A DNA stretch of 64,000 bases, taken from positions 1-64,000 of the forward strand of contig CAMBAJ010000003.1 in assembly GCA_945864305.1 (NCBI GenBank), read 5' to 3'. The translations under genes and the position numbers were made by a program. The notes below the pieces were generated by a model, which ran no database searches, had not been told where the DNA came from, and worked only from the letters and a program-made list of their open reading frames with translations. Positions 53,066-62,153 of this stretch are shown in pieces. This DNA comes from an uncultured Clostridia bacterium (GTDB taxonomy: Bacteria > Bacillota > Clostridia > Oscillospirales > Oscillospiraceae). Position 1 is the stretch's first letter. Each line of letters opens with the position of its first letter.

Positions 53066-54223
53066 TTGCTTTTTAACCGCATCATTGAGGACGCAGACCG
53101 TTGCGGCAACTTACTCTCCAGCAGCAGAACCCGTGCTGAACTGAGCCGGAAAACGATGAGCATTGCGCTGGGCGTTTCGGAAAGTACGATTAAAGCATGG
53201 GAAAATGGCCAAGGCTCTCCAACCCTGTACGGAATTCTCGAATGGTTCCGCACGGTGGGCGAAAGCCCTTTTCGTCCGATGTTGGAGTTTTTCTGGCCGG
53301 ATGTATTCGCCGTGCTTACCGCAAAAAGTGCAGATGATGAGATTCGGGAAGCGTGCAGGTTTTACTTTGCGAATGTGGCTGGCCCCAAAGAGATCCAAAA
53401 GCTCCATTACCTCATATTTGGAAAACATGGTTCAGAGTGGTCAGGGCTATTGGATATGGCCTGTGCGCATACCCACACAAGTCTGAACAGCCGCTACCGA
53501 GTTGCAGAGATCATTCAGGTATCTTACGAGATGAGTGCGGCCAACGGGCTTACGCAGAAGCCCCCTGGAATCGAGGCGGACCGTCCATTACTCCTGTCTG
53601 CGATTGCCGCTGCGAAAGAGACGTCCGTTTCTTCCAATAAGAATGGATATACAATCGGCCAAAGCCATGCGGACACTTCCGCAATGCTGGCAAGAGCCAG
53701 AATGGACTCCGGTGCAACACAGGAGGAATTGGCAAAGGCACTTGGCAAAACATTGCATACCATTCAAAAATGGGAGACGAATTACGACCCATCTTTTTTG
53801 GACGTGTGTACCTGGTTCCGCGTATTGAACATGCCAGCATGGACATATATCCACTGTATGCTGTATCCCACAGAAAGGCTGACCTTTTTGGAGGGAGATG
53901 AGAAGCGCCGTGAGGAAGTGGTCTCCTATCTCTCTTCAACCGGCAGTGCTGAGCTGCGAAAAATATTTTATCTGGTTGCCGGTATGCACGGCTCCAATTG
54001 GTTGGCTGTGCTGGAAATGATGTTTGAGCATGTCTGCTCGCCTCTGGCACAGCGGGTTATCTCCGCACGCTCTGTGCTCATTGGCTATCAGTTAGAGCAG
54101 GAGAATCAGCAGCTTTTGAAAACAGACCATATCATGCCAGATATTGAAAATCTGAATCGCTGTATTGTGTTGGGAACTGAAGCGACAAAAAAGGGTTTGC
54201 CGGCTTATAAGATGACTATTTAA
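53066..54223 (+). CDS. Double XRE-HTH regulator with internal tandem duplication
   Basis: Two HTHs (SRKTMSIALGVSESTIKAWENGQGSP; TQEELAKALGKTLHTIQKWETNYDPS), each followed by WF-rich segment and KLHYLIFGKHGSEWSGLLDM / KIFYLVAGMHGSNWLAVLEM. Confidence 0.8.
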   Translation: MLFNRIIEDADRCGNLLSSSRTRAELSRKTMSIALGVSESTIKAWENGQGSPTLYGILEWFRTVGESPFRPMLEFFWPDVFAVLTAKSADDEIREACRFYFANVAGPKEIQKLHYLIFGKHGSEWSGLLDMACAHTHTSLNSRYRVAEIIQVSYEMSAANGLTQKPPGIEADRPLLLSAIAAAKETSVSSNKNGYTIGQSHADTSAMLARARMDSGATQEELAKALGKTLHTIQKWETNYDPSFLDVCTWFRVLNMPAWTYIHCMLYPTERLTFLEGDEKRREEVVSYLSSTGSAELRKIFYLVAGMHGSNWLAVLEMMFEHVCSPLAQRVISARSVLIGYQLEQENQQLLKTDHIMPDIENLNRCIVLGTEATKKGLPAYKMTI

Positions 54224-54377
54224 GTTAAGCCCGAGTTTTCCTGGTCCTTTTCTGCTGTCCGGACTGATCAAATAATGCTATTGCGGACGCAGGTAAAATA
54301 TGGAAGCTAAATGAGCGCGGGGATAAGATGCGGCTGCGAACAGGGAGCCCCTTATTCAGACAGCTCAGCGAAAATAA

Positions 54378-54407
54378 GAACGCTCTGCGGATATCCGCAG
54401 AGCGTTC
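54378..54407. terminator. 30-bp perfect palindrome downstream of ppdK
   Basis: GAACGCTCTGCGGATATCCGCAGAGCGTTC flanked by T/A-rich runs. Confidence 0.88.
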
Positions 54408-54431
54408 AAAGTTTTTATGAAATGCAGGAAA

Positions 54432-57065
54432 TTACATTTCTTTGATAGCGGCCTGAGCGGCAGCCAGACGGGCGATGGGCACGCGGAAGGGAGAGCAGGA
54501 CACGTAGTCCAGGCCCACGCGGTGGCAGAACTCCACGGAGGAGGGATCGCCGCCGTGCTCGCCGCAGATACCCAGGTGGATGTCGGGATTGGTGGCACGG
54601 CCCATTTTGGCGGCCATGTCAACCAGCTTGCCGACGCCGTTCTGGTCCAGCTTGGCGAAGGGATCGTTCTCGTAAATCTTCTTGTCGTAGTAGGCATCCA
54701 GGAACTTGCCGGCGTCGTCACGGGAGAAGCCGAAGGTCATCTGGGTCAGGTCGTTGGTACCGAAGGAGAAGAAGTCGGCCTCCTTGGCAATCTCATCGGC
54801 GGTCAGAGCGGCGCGGGGGATCTCAATCATGGTACCCACCAAGTACTTCATGTCGGAGCCGGCCTCCTTGATGATGGCGTCAGCAGTCTCCACGACCACG
54901 CTCTTGACGTACTTCAGCTCCTTGACCTCGCCCACCAGGGGGATCATGATCTCGGGGACCATGGTCCACTCGGGATGACGGGCCTGGACAGCCAGAGCGG
55001 CCTTGATGACGGCGCGGGTCTGCATGGCGGCAATCTCGGGATAGGTGACGGCCAGACGGCAGCCGCGGTGACCCATCATGGGGTTGAACTCATGCAGGGA
55101 AGCGATGATGGACTTGATCTCCTGAACGGTCTTGCCCATGTCGGAAGCCAGCTTCTCAATGTCGGCCTCCTCGGTGGGAACGAACTCGTGCAGGGGGGGG
55201 TCCAGGAAACGGATGGTGACGGGGCACCCCTCCATGGCCTCGTAGATGCCCTCGAAGTCACCCTGCTGCATGGGCTCCAGAACGGCCAGAGCGGCCTCGC
55301 GCTGCTCGACGGTGTCGGAGCAGATCATGCGGCGGATGGCGGGGATACGGTCCTCATCGAAGAACATGTGCTCGGTACGGGTCAGGCCAATGCCCTCGGC
55401 GCCGAACTTGCGGGCCTGAGCGGCATCGTGGGGAGTGTCGGCGTTGGTGCGGACCTTCAGACGGCGATACTTGTCAGCCCAGCCCATGACGCGGCCGAAC
55501 TCGCCGCCGATGGTGGCGTCCACGGTGGGGATGGCGCCGTCATAGATGTTGCCGGTGGAGCCGTTCAGGGAGATCCAGTCGCCCTCGACGTAGGTCTTGC
55601 CGGCCAGCTCGAACTTCTTGTTCTCCTCGTCCATCTTGATGTCGCCGCAGCCGGAGACGCAGCACTTGCCCATGCCGCGGGCCACGACGGCGGCGTGGGA
55701 GGTCATGCCGCCGCGGACGGTCAGGATGCCCTGCGCGGCCTTCATGCCCTCGATGTCCTCGGGAGAGGTCTCCAGGCGGACCAGAACGACCTTCTCACCG
55801 CGGGCGGCCCACTCCTTGGCGTCCTCAGCGGAGAAGACGATCTTGCCGGAGGCGGCGCCGGGAGAGGCACCCAGGGCCTTGCCGATGACGGCGGCCTTCT
55901 TCAGGGCCTCGGCGTCGAACTGGGGATGCAGCAGGGTGTCCAGAGAGCGGGGCTCAATCATGGCCACAGCCTGCTTCTCGTCGATCATGCCCTCGTCCAC
56001 CAGGTCGCAGGCGATTTTCAGAGCGGCGGCGGGGGTGCGCTTACCGTTACGGGTCTGCAGCATGTAGAGCTTGCCGTGCTCGACGGTGAACTCCATATCC
56101 TGCATGTCGTGATAGTGGTTCTCCAGGGTCTTGCAGACGCCCTCGAACTGAGCGAAGGCCTCGGGGAACTTCTCAGCCATCTCAGCGATGGGCATGGGAG
56201 TGCGGACGCCGGCCACGACGTCCTCGCCCTGGGCGTTGGTCAGGAACTCGCCGAACAGCTTCTTCTCGCCAGTGGCGGGGTTGCGGGTGAAGGCAACGCC
56301 GGTGCCGCAGTCGTCGCCCATGTTGCCGAAGGCCATGGACTGGACGTTGACGGCGGTGCCCCAGGAGTAGGGGATATCATTGTCGCGGCGATAGACGTTG
56401 GCGCGGGGGTTGTCCCAGGAACGGAACACGGCCTTGACGGCGCCCATCAGCTGCTCCTTGGGATCGGTGGGGAACTCCTCGCCAATCTTGGCCTTGTACT
56501 CGGCCTTGAACTGGCCGGCCAGCTCCTTCAGGTCCTCAGCGGTCAGCTCCACGTCCTGAGTGACGCCGCGGTCTTCCTTCATCTTGTCAATGAGCTGCTC
56601 AAAGTACTTCTTGCCGACTTCCATAACGACGTCGGAATACATCTGAATAAAGCGGCGATAGCAGTCCCAGGCCCAGCGGGGGTTGCCGGACTTCTTGGCC
56701 AGCACGTCCACCACAGTCTCGTTCAGACCCAGGTTCAGAATGGTGTCCATCATACCGGGCATGGAGGCACGGGCACCGGAACGGACGGAGACCAGCAGGG
56801 GGTTCTCGGCGTCGCCGAACTTCTTGCCGGTGATGCCCTCCATCTTCTCAATGTACTCCATAATCTCGGCCACGATCTCGTCGTTGATCTGGCGGCCATC
56901 CTCATAGTACTGAGTGCAGGCCTCGGTGGTAATAGTGAAGCCCTGGGGAACGGGCAGGCCGATATTGGTCATCTCGGCCAGGTTTGCGCCCTTGCCGCCC
57001 AGGAGCTCACGCATGTTGGCGTTGCCCTCGGTAAACAGGTAACAATACTTTTTGCTCATTTTCAT
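54432..57065 (-). CDS. ppdK: Pyruvate, phosphate dikinase
   Basis: KYCYLFTEGNANMRELLGGKGANLAEMTNIGLPVPQGFTIT; GGMTSHAAVVARGMGKCCVSG; GICGEHGGDPSSVEFCHRVGLDYVSCSPFRVPIARLAAAQA. Confidence 0.98.
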   Translation of the reverse strand: MKMSKKYCYLFTEGNANMRELLGGKGANLAEMTNIGLPVPQGFTITTEACTQYYEDGRQINDEIVAEIMEYIEKMEGITGKKFGDAENPLLVSVRSGARASMPGMMDTILNLGLNETVVDVLAKKSGNPRWAWDCYRRFIQMYSDVVMEVGKKYFEQLIDKMKEDRGVTQDVELTAEDLKELAGQFKAEYKAKIGEEFPTDPKEQLMGAVKAVFRSWDNPRANVYRRDNDIPYSWGTAVNVQSMAFGNMGDDCGTGVAFTRNPATGEKKLFGEFLTNAQGEDVVAGVRTPMPIAEMAEKFPEAFAQFEGVCKTLENHYHDMQDMEFTVEHGKLYMLQTRNGKRTPAAALKIACDLVDEGMIDEKQAVAMIEPRSLDTLLHPQFDAEALKKAAVIGKALGASPGAASGKIVFSAEDAKEWAARGEKVVLVRLETSPEDIEGMKAAQGILTVRGGMTSHAAVVARGMGKCCVSGCGDIKMDEENKKFELAGKTYVEGDWISLNGSTGNIYDGAIPTVDATIGGEFGRVMGWADKYRRLKVRTNADTPHDAAQARKFGAEGIGLTRTEHMFFDEDRIPAIRRMICSDTVEQREAALAVLEPMQQGDFEGIYEAMEGCPVTIRFLDPPLHEFVPTEEADIEKLASDMGKTVQEIKSIIASLHEFNPMMGHRGCRLAVTYPEIAAMQTRAVIKAALAVQARHPEWTMVPEIMIPLVGEVKELKYVKSVVVETADAIIKEAGSDMKYLVGTMIEIPRAALTADEIAKEADFFSFGTNDLTQMTFGFSRDDAGKFLDAYYDKKIYENDPFAKLDQNGVGKLVDMAAKMGRATNPDIHLGICGEHGGDPSSVEFCHRVGLDYVSCSPFRVPIARLAAAQAAIKEM

Positions 57066-57328
57066 TCCTCCGTTTTTTTGTCGCTGCCATACGGCAGAAA
57101 AACTATCAACCGTCCACGGGTAAACGATTAGCCAAAATTGACGATAATATTATAATAGGAAGATTTCTGGAAAACAATGCATAAATAGCATAAGAAATCG
57201 ATTTAAAATTAACACATTCTGCCTAATTCAGAGGAAAATTCAACAAAAGGCAGGAAGAAATTGGAAGACAACCGAGCCGGACGGCCGCGTCTGGCGTAAA
57301 ACGATTACGCGGGACCGACACCGGAAAT

Positions 57329-58216
57329 TCAGAGGAAGGCATCGGACAGCTTTCGGTAAAACGCGGTGGCTTCCCGGTTTTCACGCTGGAAACGGAGGAT
57401 GACAGCGTGGTGGGGCAACTCGATGGTGCAGTCCAAAATGTCTCGTTCCTGCTGGCTTTCCTCCAGCCGGATTTGGTGGATACCGATGAGGGGAAGATAG
57501 GTGAAGTGGTAGCTGTATTCGTTTTCCTGGGCTTTTTTCTCCGGGACCTCCCGCTGGATGACGATGAGTTCCTGCGAATTCAGCAGGTGGAGTGTGGCGG
57601 GCAGGCGCTGGGGCCGCGCCCGGCTGGCCAGATTTTTGAAGAAAGAGCCGCCCCTTGTCTCCAGGGGTGCCATGGACTGACAGGCGTACACCCGAGCCTC
57701 CGGCTCTGTTTGCTTCAGCTCACGCAGCAGATTGACGAACAGCACGTCCAGGTCTGCCGGGGCCTTCTCCCAGGGACGCAGCTCCGGCAGGGCGGGCACC
57801 GTCCCAGTCTGATACCGCCCGCGGATGAGAGAGGTGAAACGGGTGACGATGTCCATGGACACCGCGTTGAAGGGGAGCCGGATCTCTCCGCTCCGCAGAT
57901 ACAGGGTCAGATCGCCCCGGAGGAAGTGGCGGAACAGGCGAAGCCCCTCAATCTCGGCGTAGGAGACGGTGATGGTCTCCACAGTATGTTCCACACGTTT
58001 CAGAATCAGCAGCCGCTCCTCGTAGGCGCCCACCACGTAGTCGTACAGGTCCATGTCCGGCGTGGCCCGACGGCGCTCAATGTCCCGGGGAATCTTGAAC
58101 AGCATCAGCGGCGTCTCCTCGCTCCGGACATATGGCGCGAACAGAGCGGGCAGCGGGTGGGCCTCTGTGATCTCATAGATCCAGGGGCCGAAGGCATCGT
58201 ATTCGGACGGATACAT
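57329..58216 (-). CDS. Conserved hypothetical protein (PH-like beta-rich N-terminal half)
   Basis: 295-aa ORF MYPSEYDAFGPWIYEITEAHPLPALFAPYVRSEETPLMLFKIPRDIERRRATPDMDLYDYVVGAYEERLLILKR with good coding character. Confidence 0.75.
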   Translation of the reverse strand: MYPSEYDAFGPWIYEITEAHPLPALFAPYVRSEETPLMLFKIPRDIERRRATPDMDLYDYVVGAYEERLLILKRVEHTVETITVSYAEIEGLRLFRHFLRGDLTLYLRSGEIRLPFNAVSMDIVTRFTSLIRGRYQTGTVPALPELRPWEKAPADLDVLFVNLLRELKQTEPEARVYACQSMAPLETRGGSFFKNLASRARPQRLPATLHLLNSQELIVIQREVPEKKAQENEYSYHFTYLPLIGIHQIRLEESQQERDILDCTIELPHHAVILRFQRENREATAFYRKLSDAFL

Positions 58217-58412
58217 GGATGAAACCTCCTTAAGGCCATTGGGCCGTCCCGGCGGAGCATCCCGCTGGGAGTGAATATTTTTCTACCATAATATTTCCAC
58301 GCGGCGGGCCGCCTGTCAACCATATCTGTGGAAAACGGCCCTTTTCCTGTATTCCTTTTTTTCAGGGGGTGTGGTACAATAAAAAAATCAAAATCCCGAG
58401 AGGAGTCCCGCC

Positions 58413-59276
58413 ATGACCCCATTTGGCCTGCCTGAAAACGACCCCATCGCCGCCCGCGTCCGGGAGGCCGCCACCCGCGGCACCCTGTCCCACGCCCTGC
58501 TGTTCACCGGCAGCGGGGACCGGCTGGCCGCCGCCCGCTATGCCGCCGCCGGACTGGAGTGCACCGGAGAGGGAACACGGCCCTGCGGCGTGTGCCCCGG
58601 CTGCCGCAAGGTGCTGGGGGACATCCACCCCGATGTCATCACCGTCCGGGACCCGGACCACAAGAACATCGCCGTGGACGTGGTGCGGAATATCCGGGCG
58701 GACGCCTACATCCGGCCCAATGAGGGAACCAGAAAGGTCTATCTCTTCCCGGACTGCGCCCTGCTGACGGAGCAAGATCAGAACGTGCTTTTGAAGATCG
58801 TGGAGGAGGGCCCGCCCTACGCGGCATTCCTCTTCTGCGCGGAGAACCCGGCGGTGGTGCTTCAAACCCTGCGGTCCCGCTGCGTGGAGCTGAAGCTGCA
58901 CCCGGCGGTGGGTGAGACGGGGGAAGAGGTGTCCGAGGCCGGGGAGGAGCTGTGCCGGGCGATTGGAAAACACCGCCGCGGCGCCGTGGCGGAGCTGGCG
59001 GTCCGCTTGGAGAAAAAGCGCACCACCCGGGAGGACCTAGCGGCCCTGCTGGAGCGGAGCCGGGGGGCTTTCACGTCGGCCCTGCTGCTGCTGTACGGGC
59101 AGGAGCCGGAGGAGATCGACCGGGAAATCGCCCCGTATCTTGCGAAAAACTTGACAAAAAGCCAAATTATGCGCACAATAGAACTGTTGCAGAAGTATCA
59201 CGGGGAATGCGCCTACAATGTCGGCCTCGGCCACGTGTTGGGCGCCCTCGCTGCGGAATTGGAGGGTATCCTTTGA
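58413..59276 (+). CDS. holB: DNA polymerase III delta' subunit
   Basis: SHALLFTGSGDRLAAARYAAAGLECTGEGTRPCGVCPGCRKVLGDIHPDVITV; VYLFPDCALLTEQDQNVLLKIVEEGPPYAAFLFCAEN. Confidence 0.92.
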   Translation: MTPFGLPENDPIAARVREAATRGTLSHALLFTGSGDRLAAARYAAAGLECTGEGTRPCGVCPGCRKVLGDIHPDVITVRDPDHKNIAVDVVRNIRADAYIRPNEGTRKVYLFPDCALLTEQDQNVLLKIVEEGPPYAAFLFCAENPAVVLQTLRSRCVELKLHPAVGETGEEVSEAGEELCRAIGKHRRGAVAELAVRLEKKRTTREDLAALLERSRGAFTSALLLLYGQEPEEIDREIAPYLAKNLTKSQIMRTIELLQKYHGECAYNVGLGHVLGALAAELEGIL

Positions 59277-60562
59277 CGGAAGTGATCAGCGTCCGCTTTC
59301 GGGGCGGATGCAAGAATTATTATTTTGACCCCAAAGGGGTCCAGGTGAAGATGGGGGACCAGGTAATCGTGGAGACTGCCCAGGGCCCGGAATTCGCCAC
59401 CTGCACGGAGGGCAACCACGAGGTGGATGACGAGTCCATCGTCAAGCCCCTGTGCGCCATGCTGCGGACGGCCACGGAGAATGACCGCCGCACCGTGGAA
59501 TACAACAAGAAACGGGAGAACGAGGCCTTTGACATCTGCGAGAAGAAGATCGCGGACCACGGTCTGGAGATGAAGCTGGTGAACGTTTCCGCCAGCTTTG
59601 ACGGCAACAAGATCATCTTTTACTTCACCGCCGACGGTCGTGTGGACTTCCGGGAGCTGGTACGGGACTTGGCATCTGTGTTCCGGGCCCGGATCGAACT
59701 GCGGCAGATCGGCGTCCGGGACGAGGCTAAGATGATCGGCGGCCTGGGCATCTGCGGCCGGCCCTTCTGCTGCTCCGAGTTTTTGGATGGGTTCATGCCC
59801 GTCTCCATCAAGATGGCCAAGACCCAGAACCTGAGCCTGAATCCCACCAAGATTTCCGGCACTTGCGGCCGTCTGATGTGCTGCCTGAAGTACGAGCAGA
59901 ACGCCTATGAGGACGCCGCCAAGCGGATGCCCAAGGTGGAGTCCTTCGTCCAGACCCCCGACGGCCCCGGCAACGTCAAGAGCGTGGACCTGCTGCGGGA
60001 GACCATGAAGGTGGCCCTGGACAGCGCGCCGGAGCCCCTCAAGACGTACCACGGCTGCGAGGTCTGCATCCTGCGCAACGGCAAGGGCAGCCGGGAGGGC
60101 ATTGAAATCCCCGAGCGGCCGGCCCGCTATGTGGAGGAGAAGCCGGAGGAGGAGTTCGTCGCCCCGGTCATCACCGCCACACCTTTCTATGTGGATGCGC
60201 AGCTGGAGGACGCGCCCACCCGGGAGAAGATGGGCGTGGAGGGCAGTGAGAGCGGCAAGCCCCGCCGCCGTCATCGCGGCGGACGCCGCCGGAGCGGCAA
60301 GCCCGCCGGTGAGCTACTCAAGGCGGAACCCAGGCAGCAGCCCAAATCCGGCGAGGAAAAAGAGAAGAAGGGCGGCCAAAGCGGCCAGAAGTCTCGTACG
60401 CCCAAGCAGCAGGCACCGAAGCAGTCTCAGCCGCCCCGCCCCGAGGCAGCAGCTGCCGAGGGCGGCGACAGCGGCGAGACCAAGCGCCGCCGCCGGCCCC
60501 ATCACCGGGGCGGACGCCGCCGGAACAAGGGTGGCGAGGGAGCCGCGCCGCAGAGCGAATAA
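59273..60562 (+). CDS. ricT: PSP1-domain protein RicT/YaaT with basic C-terminal tail
   Basis: VQVKMGDQVIVETAQGPEFATC; MIGGLGICGRPFCCSEFLDGFMPVSIKMAKTQNLSLNPTKISGTCGRLMCCLKYEQNAYEDA; TTG start overlapping holB stop. Confidence 0.95.
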   Translation: MTEVISVRFRGGCKNYYFDPKGVQVKMGDQVIVETAQGPEFATCTEGNHEVDDESIVKPLCAMLRTATENDRRTVEYNKKRENEAFDICEKKIADHGLEMKLVNVSASFDGNKIIFYFTADGRVDFRELVRDLASVFRARIELRQIGVRDEAKMIGGLGICGRPFCCSEFLDGFMPVSIKMAKTQNLSLNPTKISGTCGRLMCCLKYEQNAYEDAAKRMPKVESFVQTPDGPGNVKSVDLLRETMKVALDSAPEPLKTYHGCEVCILRNGKGSREGIEIPERPARYVEEKPEEEFVAPVITATPFYVDAQLEDAPTREKMGVEGSESGKPRRRHRGGRRRSGKPAGELLKAEPRQQPKSGEEKEKKGGQSGQKSRTPKQQAPKQSQPPRPEAAAAEGGDSGETKRRRRPHHRGGRRRNKGGEGAAPQSE

Positions 60563-60573
60563 AGATCATAAAA

Positions 60574-60606
60574 AGTCCCGCCGTCCGCCCCGCGGGCGGC
60601 GGGACT
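60574..60606 (+). terminator. Terminator after ricT
   Basis: AGTCCCGCCGTCCGC-cccgc-GGGCGGCGGGACT. Confidence 0.75.
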
Positions 60607-60629
60607 CGCTTTCATAAAAGGAGATTGCC

Positions 60630-61475
60630 ATGGGAAAATTTTCGGGAGTTCTGCTGACCAGCGATTTTGACAACACTCTGATCTATACGGAGGACGCCCT
60701 GCGCTCCGGCGTGCCGGTGCCGCCGCTGTCCGAGGCCAACCGCACCGCCCTGGAGTACTTCATGGCGGAGGGCGGGCATTTCGCCATCGCCACCGGCCGG
60801 GCCCTGGCGGCCTTCCGGAAGTACGTGGACCAGGTGCCCATGAACACCCCGGGCGTGGTGTGCAACGGCGCGGCCCTGTATGATTTTGCAAAAGGCGAGT
60901 ACCTGGAGACGGCCCTGCTGGACGGCATCGTCCGGGAGCGGGGGCAGGAGATCCTGGAGCACTTCCCGGAGGCGGCAGTGGAGGCGTACCACATCGACAA
61001 CGTAATCCACGCCGTCCACCCCAATGAGATCACCCATCAGCACGAGCATCTGACCAAGGTGGGCGTGGAGGAGAAGCCGACCCTGCTGGATGTTCCCCTG
61101 CCCCTGGGTAAGCTGCTGTTCGAGGCGGACCACGAGACGTTGGAGGAGATCAAAGCCTATCTGGCGGAGCGGGGCTGGGCCGAGGACTACGAGCTGATTT
61201 TCTCCGGCAAGACCCTCCTGGAGATGACTGCCAAGGGCGCCAACAAGGGCGGCATGGTCCGCCGTCTGGCGGCCCACTTGGGCATCTCCATGGACCATGT
61301 CTACTGCGCCGGAGACGAGGCCAACGACATCACCATGCTGACTGCGGCGGCGGAGGGCTTCGCCCCGGCCAACTGCGTCCCGGCGGTCCGGGACTGCGGC
61401 GCCACCATCGTGGCCGACGCCCGGGAGAGCGCGCTGGCGGACGTGATCGCAATTTTGGACGAGCGGTATTCGTAA
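60630..61475 (+). CDS. HAD-superfamily (Cof-type) hydrolase
   Basis: LLTSDFDNTLIYTED; FAIATGRALAAF; ANKGGMVRRLAAHLGISMDHVYCAGDEANDITML. Confidence 0.93.
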   Translation: MGKFSGVLLTSDFDNTLIYTEDALRSGVPVPPLSEANRTALEYFMAEGGHFAIATGRALAAFRKYVDQVPMNTPGVVCNGAALYDFAKGEYLETALLDGIVRERGQEILEHFPEAAVEAYHIDNVIHAVHPNEITHQHEHLTKVGVEEKPTLLDVPLPLGKLLFEADHETLEEIKAYLAERGWAEDYELIFSGKTLLEMTAKGANKGGMVRRLAAHLGISMDHVYCAGDEANDITMLTAAAEGFAPANCVPAVRDCGATIVADARESALADVIAILDERYS

Positions 61476-61490
61476 GCGGATTTGACGAAA

Positions 61491-61522
61491 AAAGACCGGC
61501 CCTGAGAGGCCGGCCTTACTTT
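61491..61522 (+). terminator. Terminator after HAD hydrolase
   Basis: AAAGACCGGCC-ctgag-AGGCCGGCCTTactTTTT. Confidence 0.7.
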
Positions 61523-61648
61523 TTGGGCGGATAAGGGCTTTTTTGATCTGTTCGTTCCAACAGGTAGTCCACGCTGACGTGATAAAAGTCCGCCAGACGC
61601 CGCATAAGCTGGGGGCGGTTTGAGGCGCCTGGGTGGGCACTGAACATG
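61517..61648 (-). pseudogene. Fragment of XRE regulator C-terminus
   Basis: Minus-strand MFSAHPGASNRPQLMRRLADFYHVSVDYLLERTDQKSPYPPKK*; only the last HTH helix/linker remains. Confidence 0.55.
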
Positions 61649-61689
61649 AAAAAGAGCGGCCGCCGGCTGCTCTTTTTTCATATCCCCCC

Positions 61690-61734
61690 TTGACAAATCC
61701 ACAATATGTGTTATTGTATTAATTGCTTAATACA
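61690..61734 (+). promoter_or_regulatory. Promoter and operator of second GntR/ABC module
   Basis: TTGACA at 61690; perfect dyad TGTATTAA-ttgc-TTAATACA (61715-61734). Confidence 0.6.
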
Positions 61735-61760
61735 TTAGAGACAGACAGGAGGCGCATCTC

Positions 61761-62153
61761 TTGAAATGGCAATTTTCCAACGACGCCCCGATCTACGCCC
61801 AACTCATCGAGCAGATCAAGGTCGGCATCGTCTCCGGCGCGTTCCCGCCGGGGGAGCGGCTGCCATCGGTGCGTGACCTCGCCACGGAGGCGGGCGTCAA
61901 TCCCAACACCATGCAGCGCGCTCTGGCGGAGCTGGAGCGGGACGGACTGGTGTACAGCCAGCGGACCACGGGCAGATTTGTGACGGAGGACAAAACGATG
62001 ATCGAGACAGCGAAACGGAGTCTGGCGGAACGCCATGTCAAGACGTTTCTGGCGGCAATGCTCCGGCTGGGCTTCCAGCGGGAGGAGATCATGACCCTGC
62101 TGCGGCAGGAGACCGGAGAGGAGGGCGAATTCCATGGCGGTTCTGGAGTGTAA
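61761..62153 (+). CDS. GntR-family regulator (YtrA-like)
   Basis: APIYAQLIEQIKVGIVSGAFPPGERLPSVRDLATEAGVNPNTMQRALAELERDGLVYSQRTTGRFV. Confidence 0.93.
   Translation: MKWQFSNDAPIYAQLIEQIKVGIVSGAFPPGERLPSVRDLATEAGVNPNTMQRALAELERDGLVYSQRTTGRFVTEDKTMIETAKRSLAERHVKTFLAAMLRLGFQREEIMTLLRQETGEEGEFHGGSGV

Noticed and set aside
54417-57131. 904-aa plus-strand ORF opposite ppdK
   Set aside because: Shadow of the well-conserved ppdK gene; repeats of Gly/Val/Leu/His typical of antisense artefacts.
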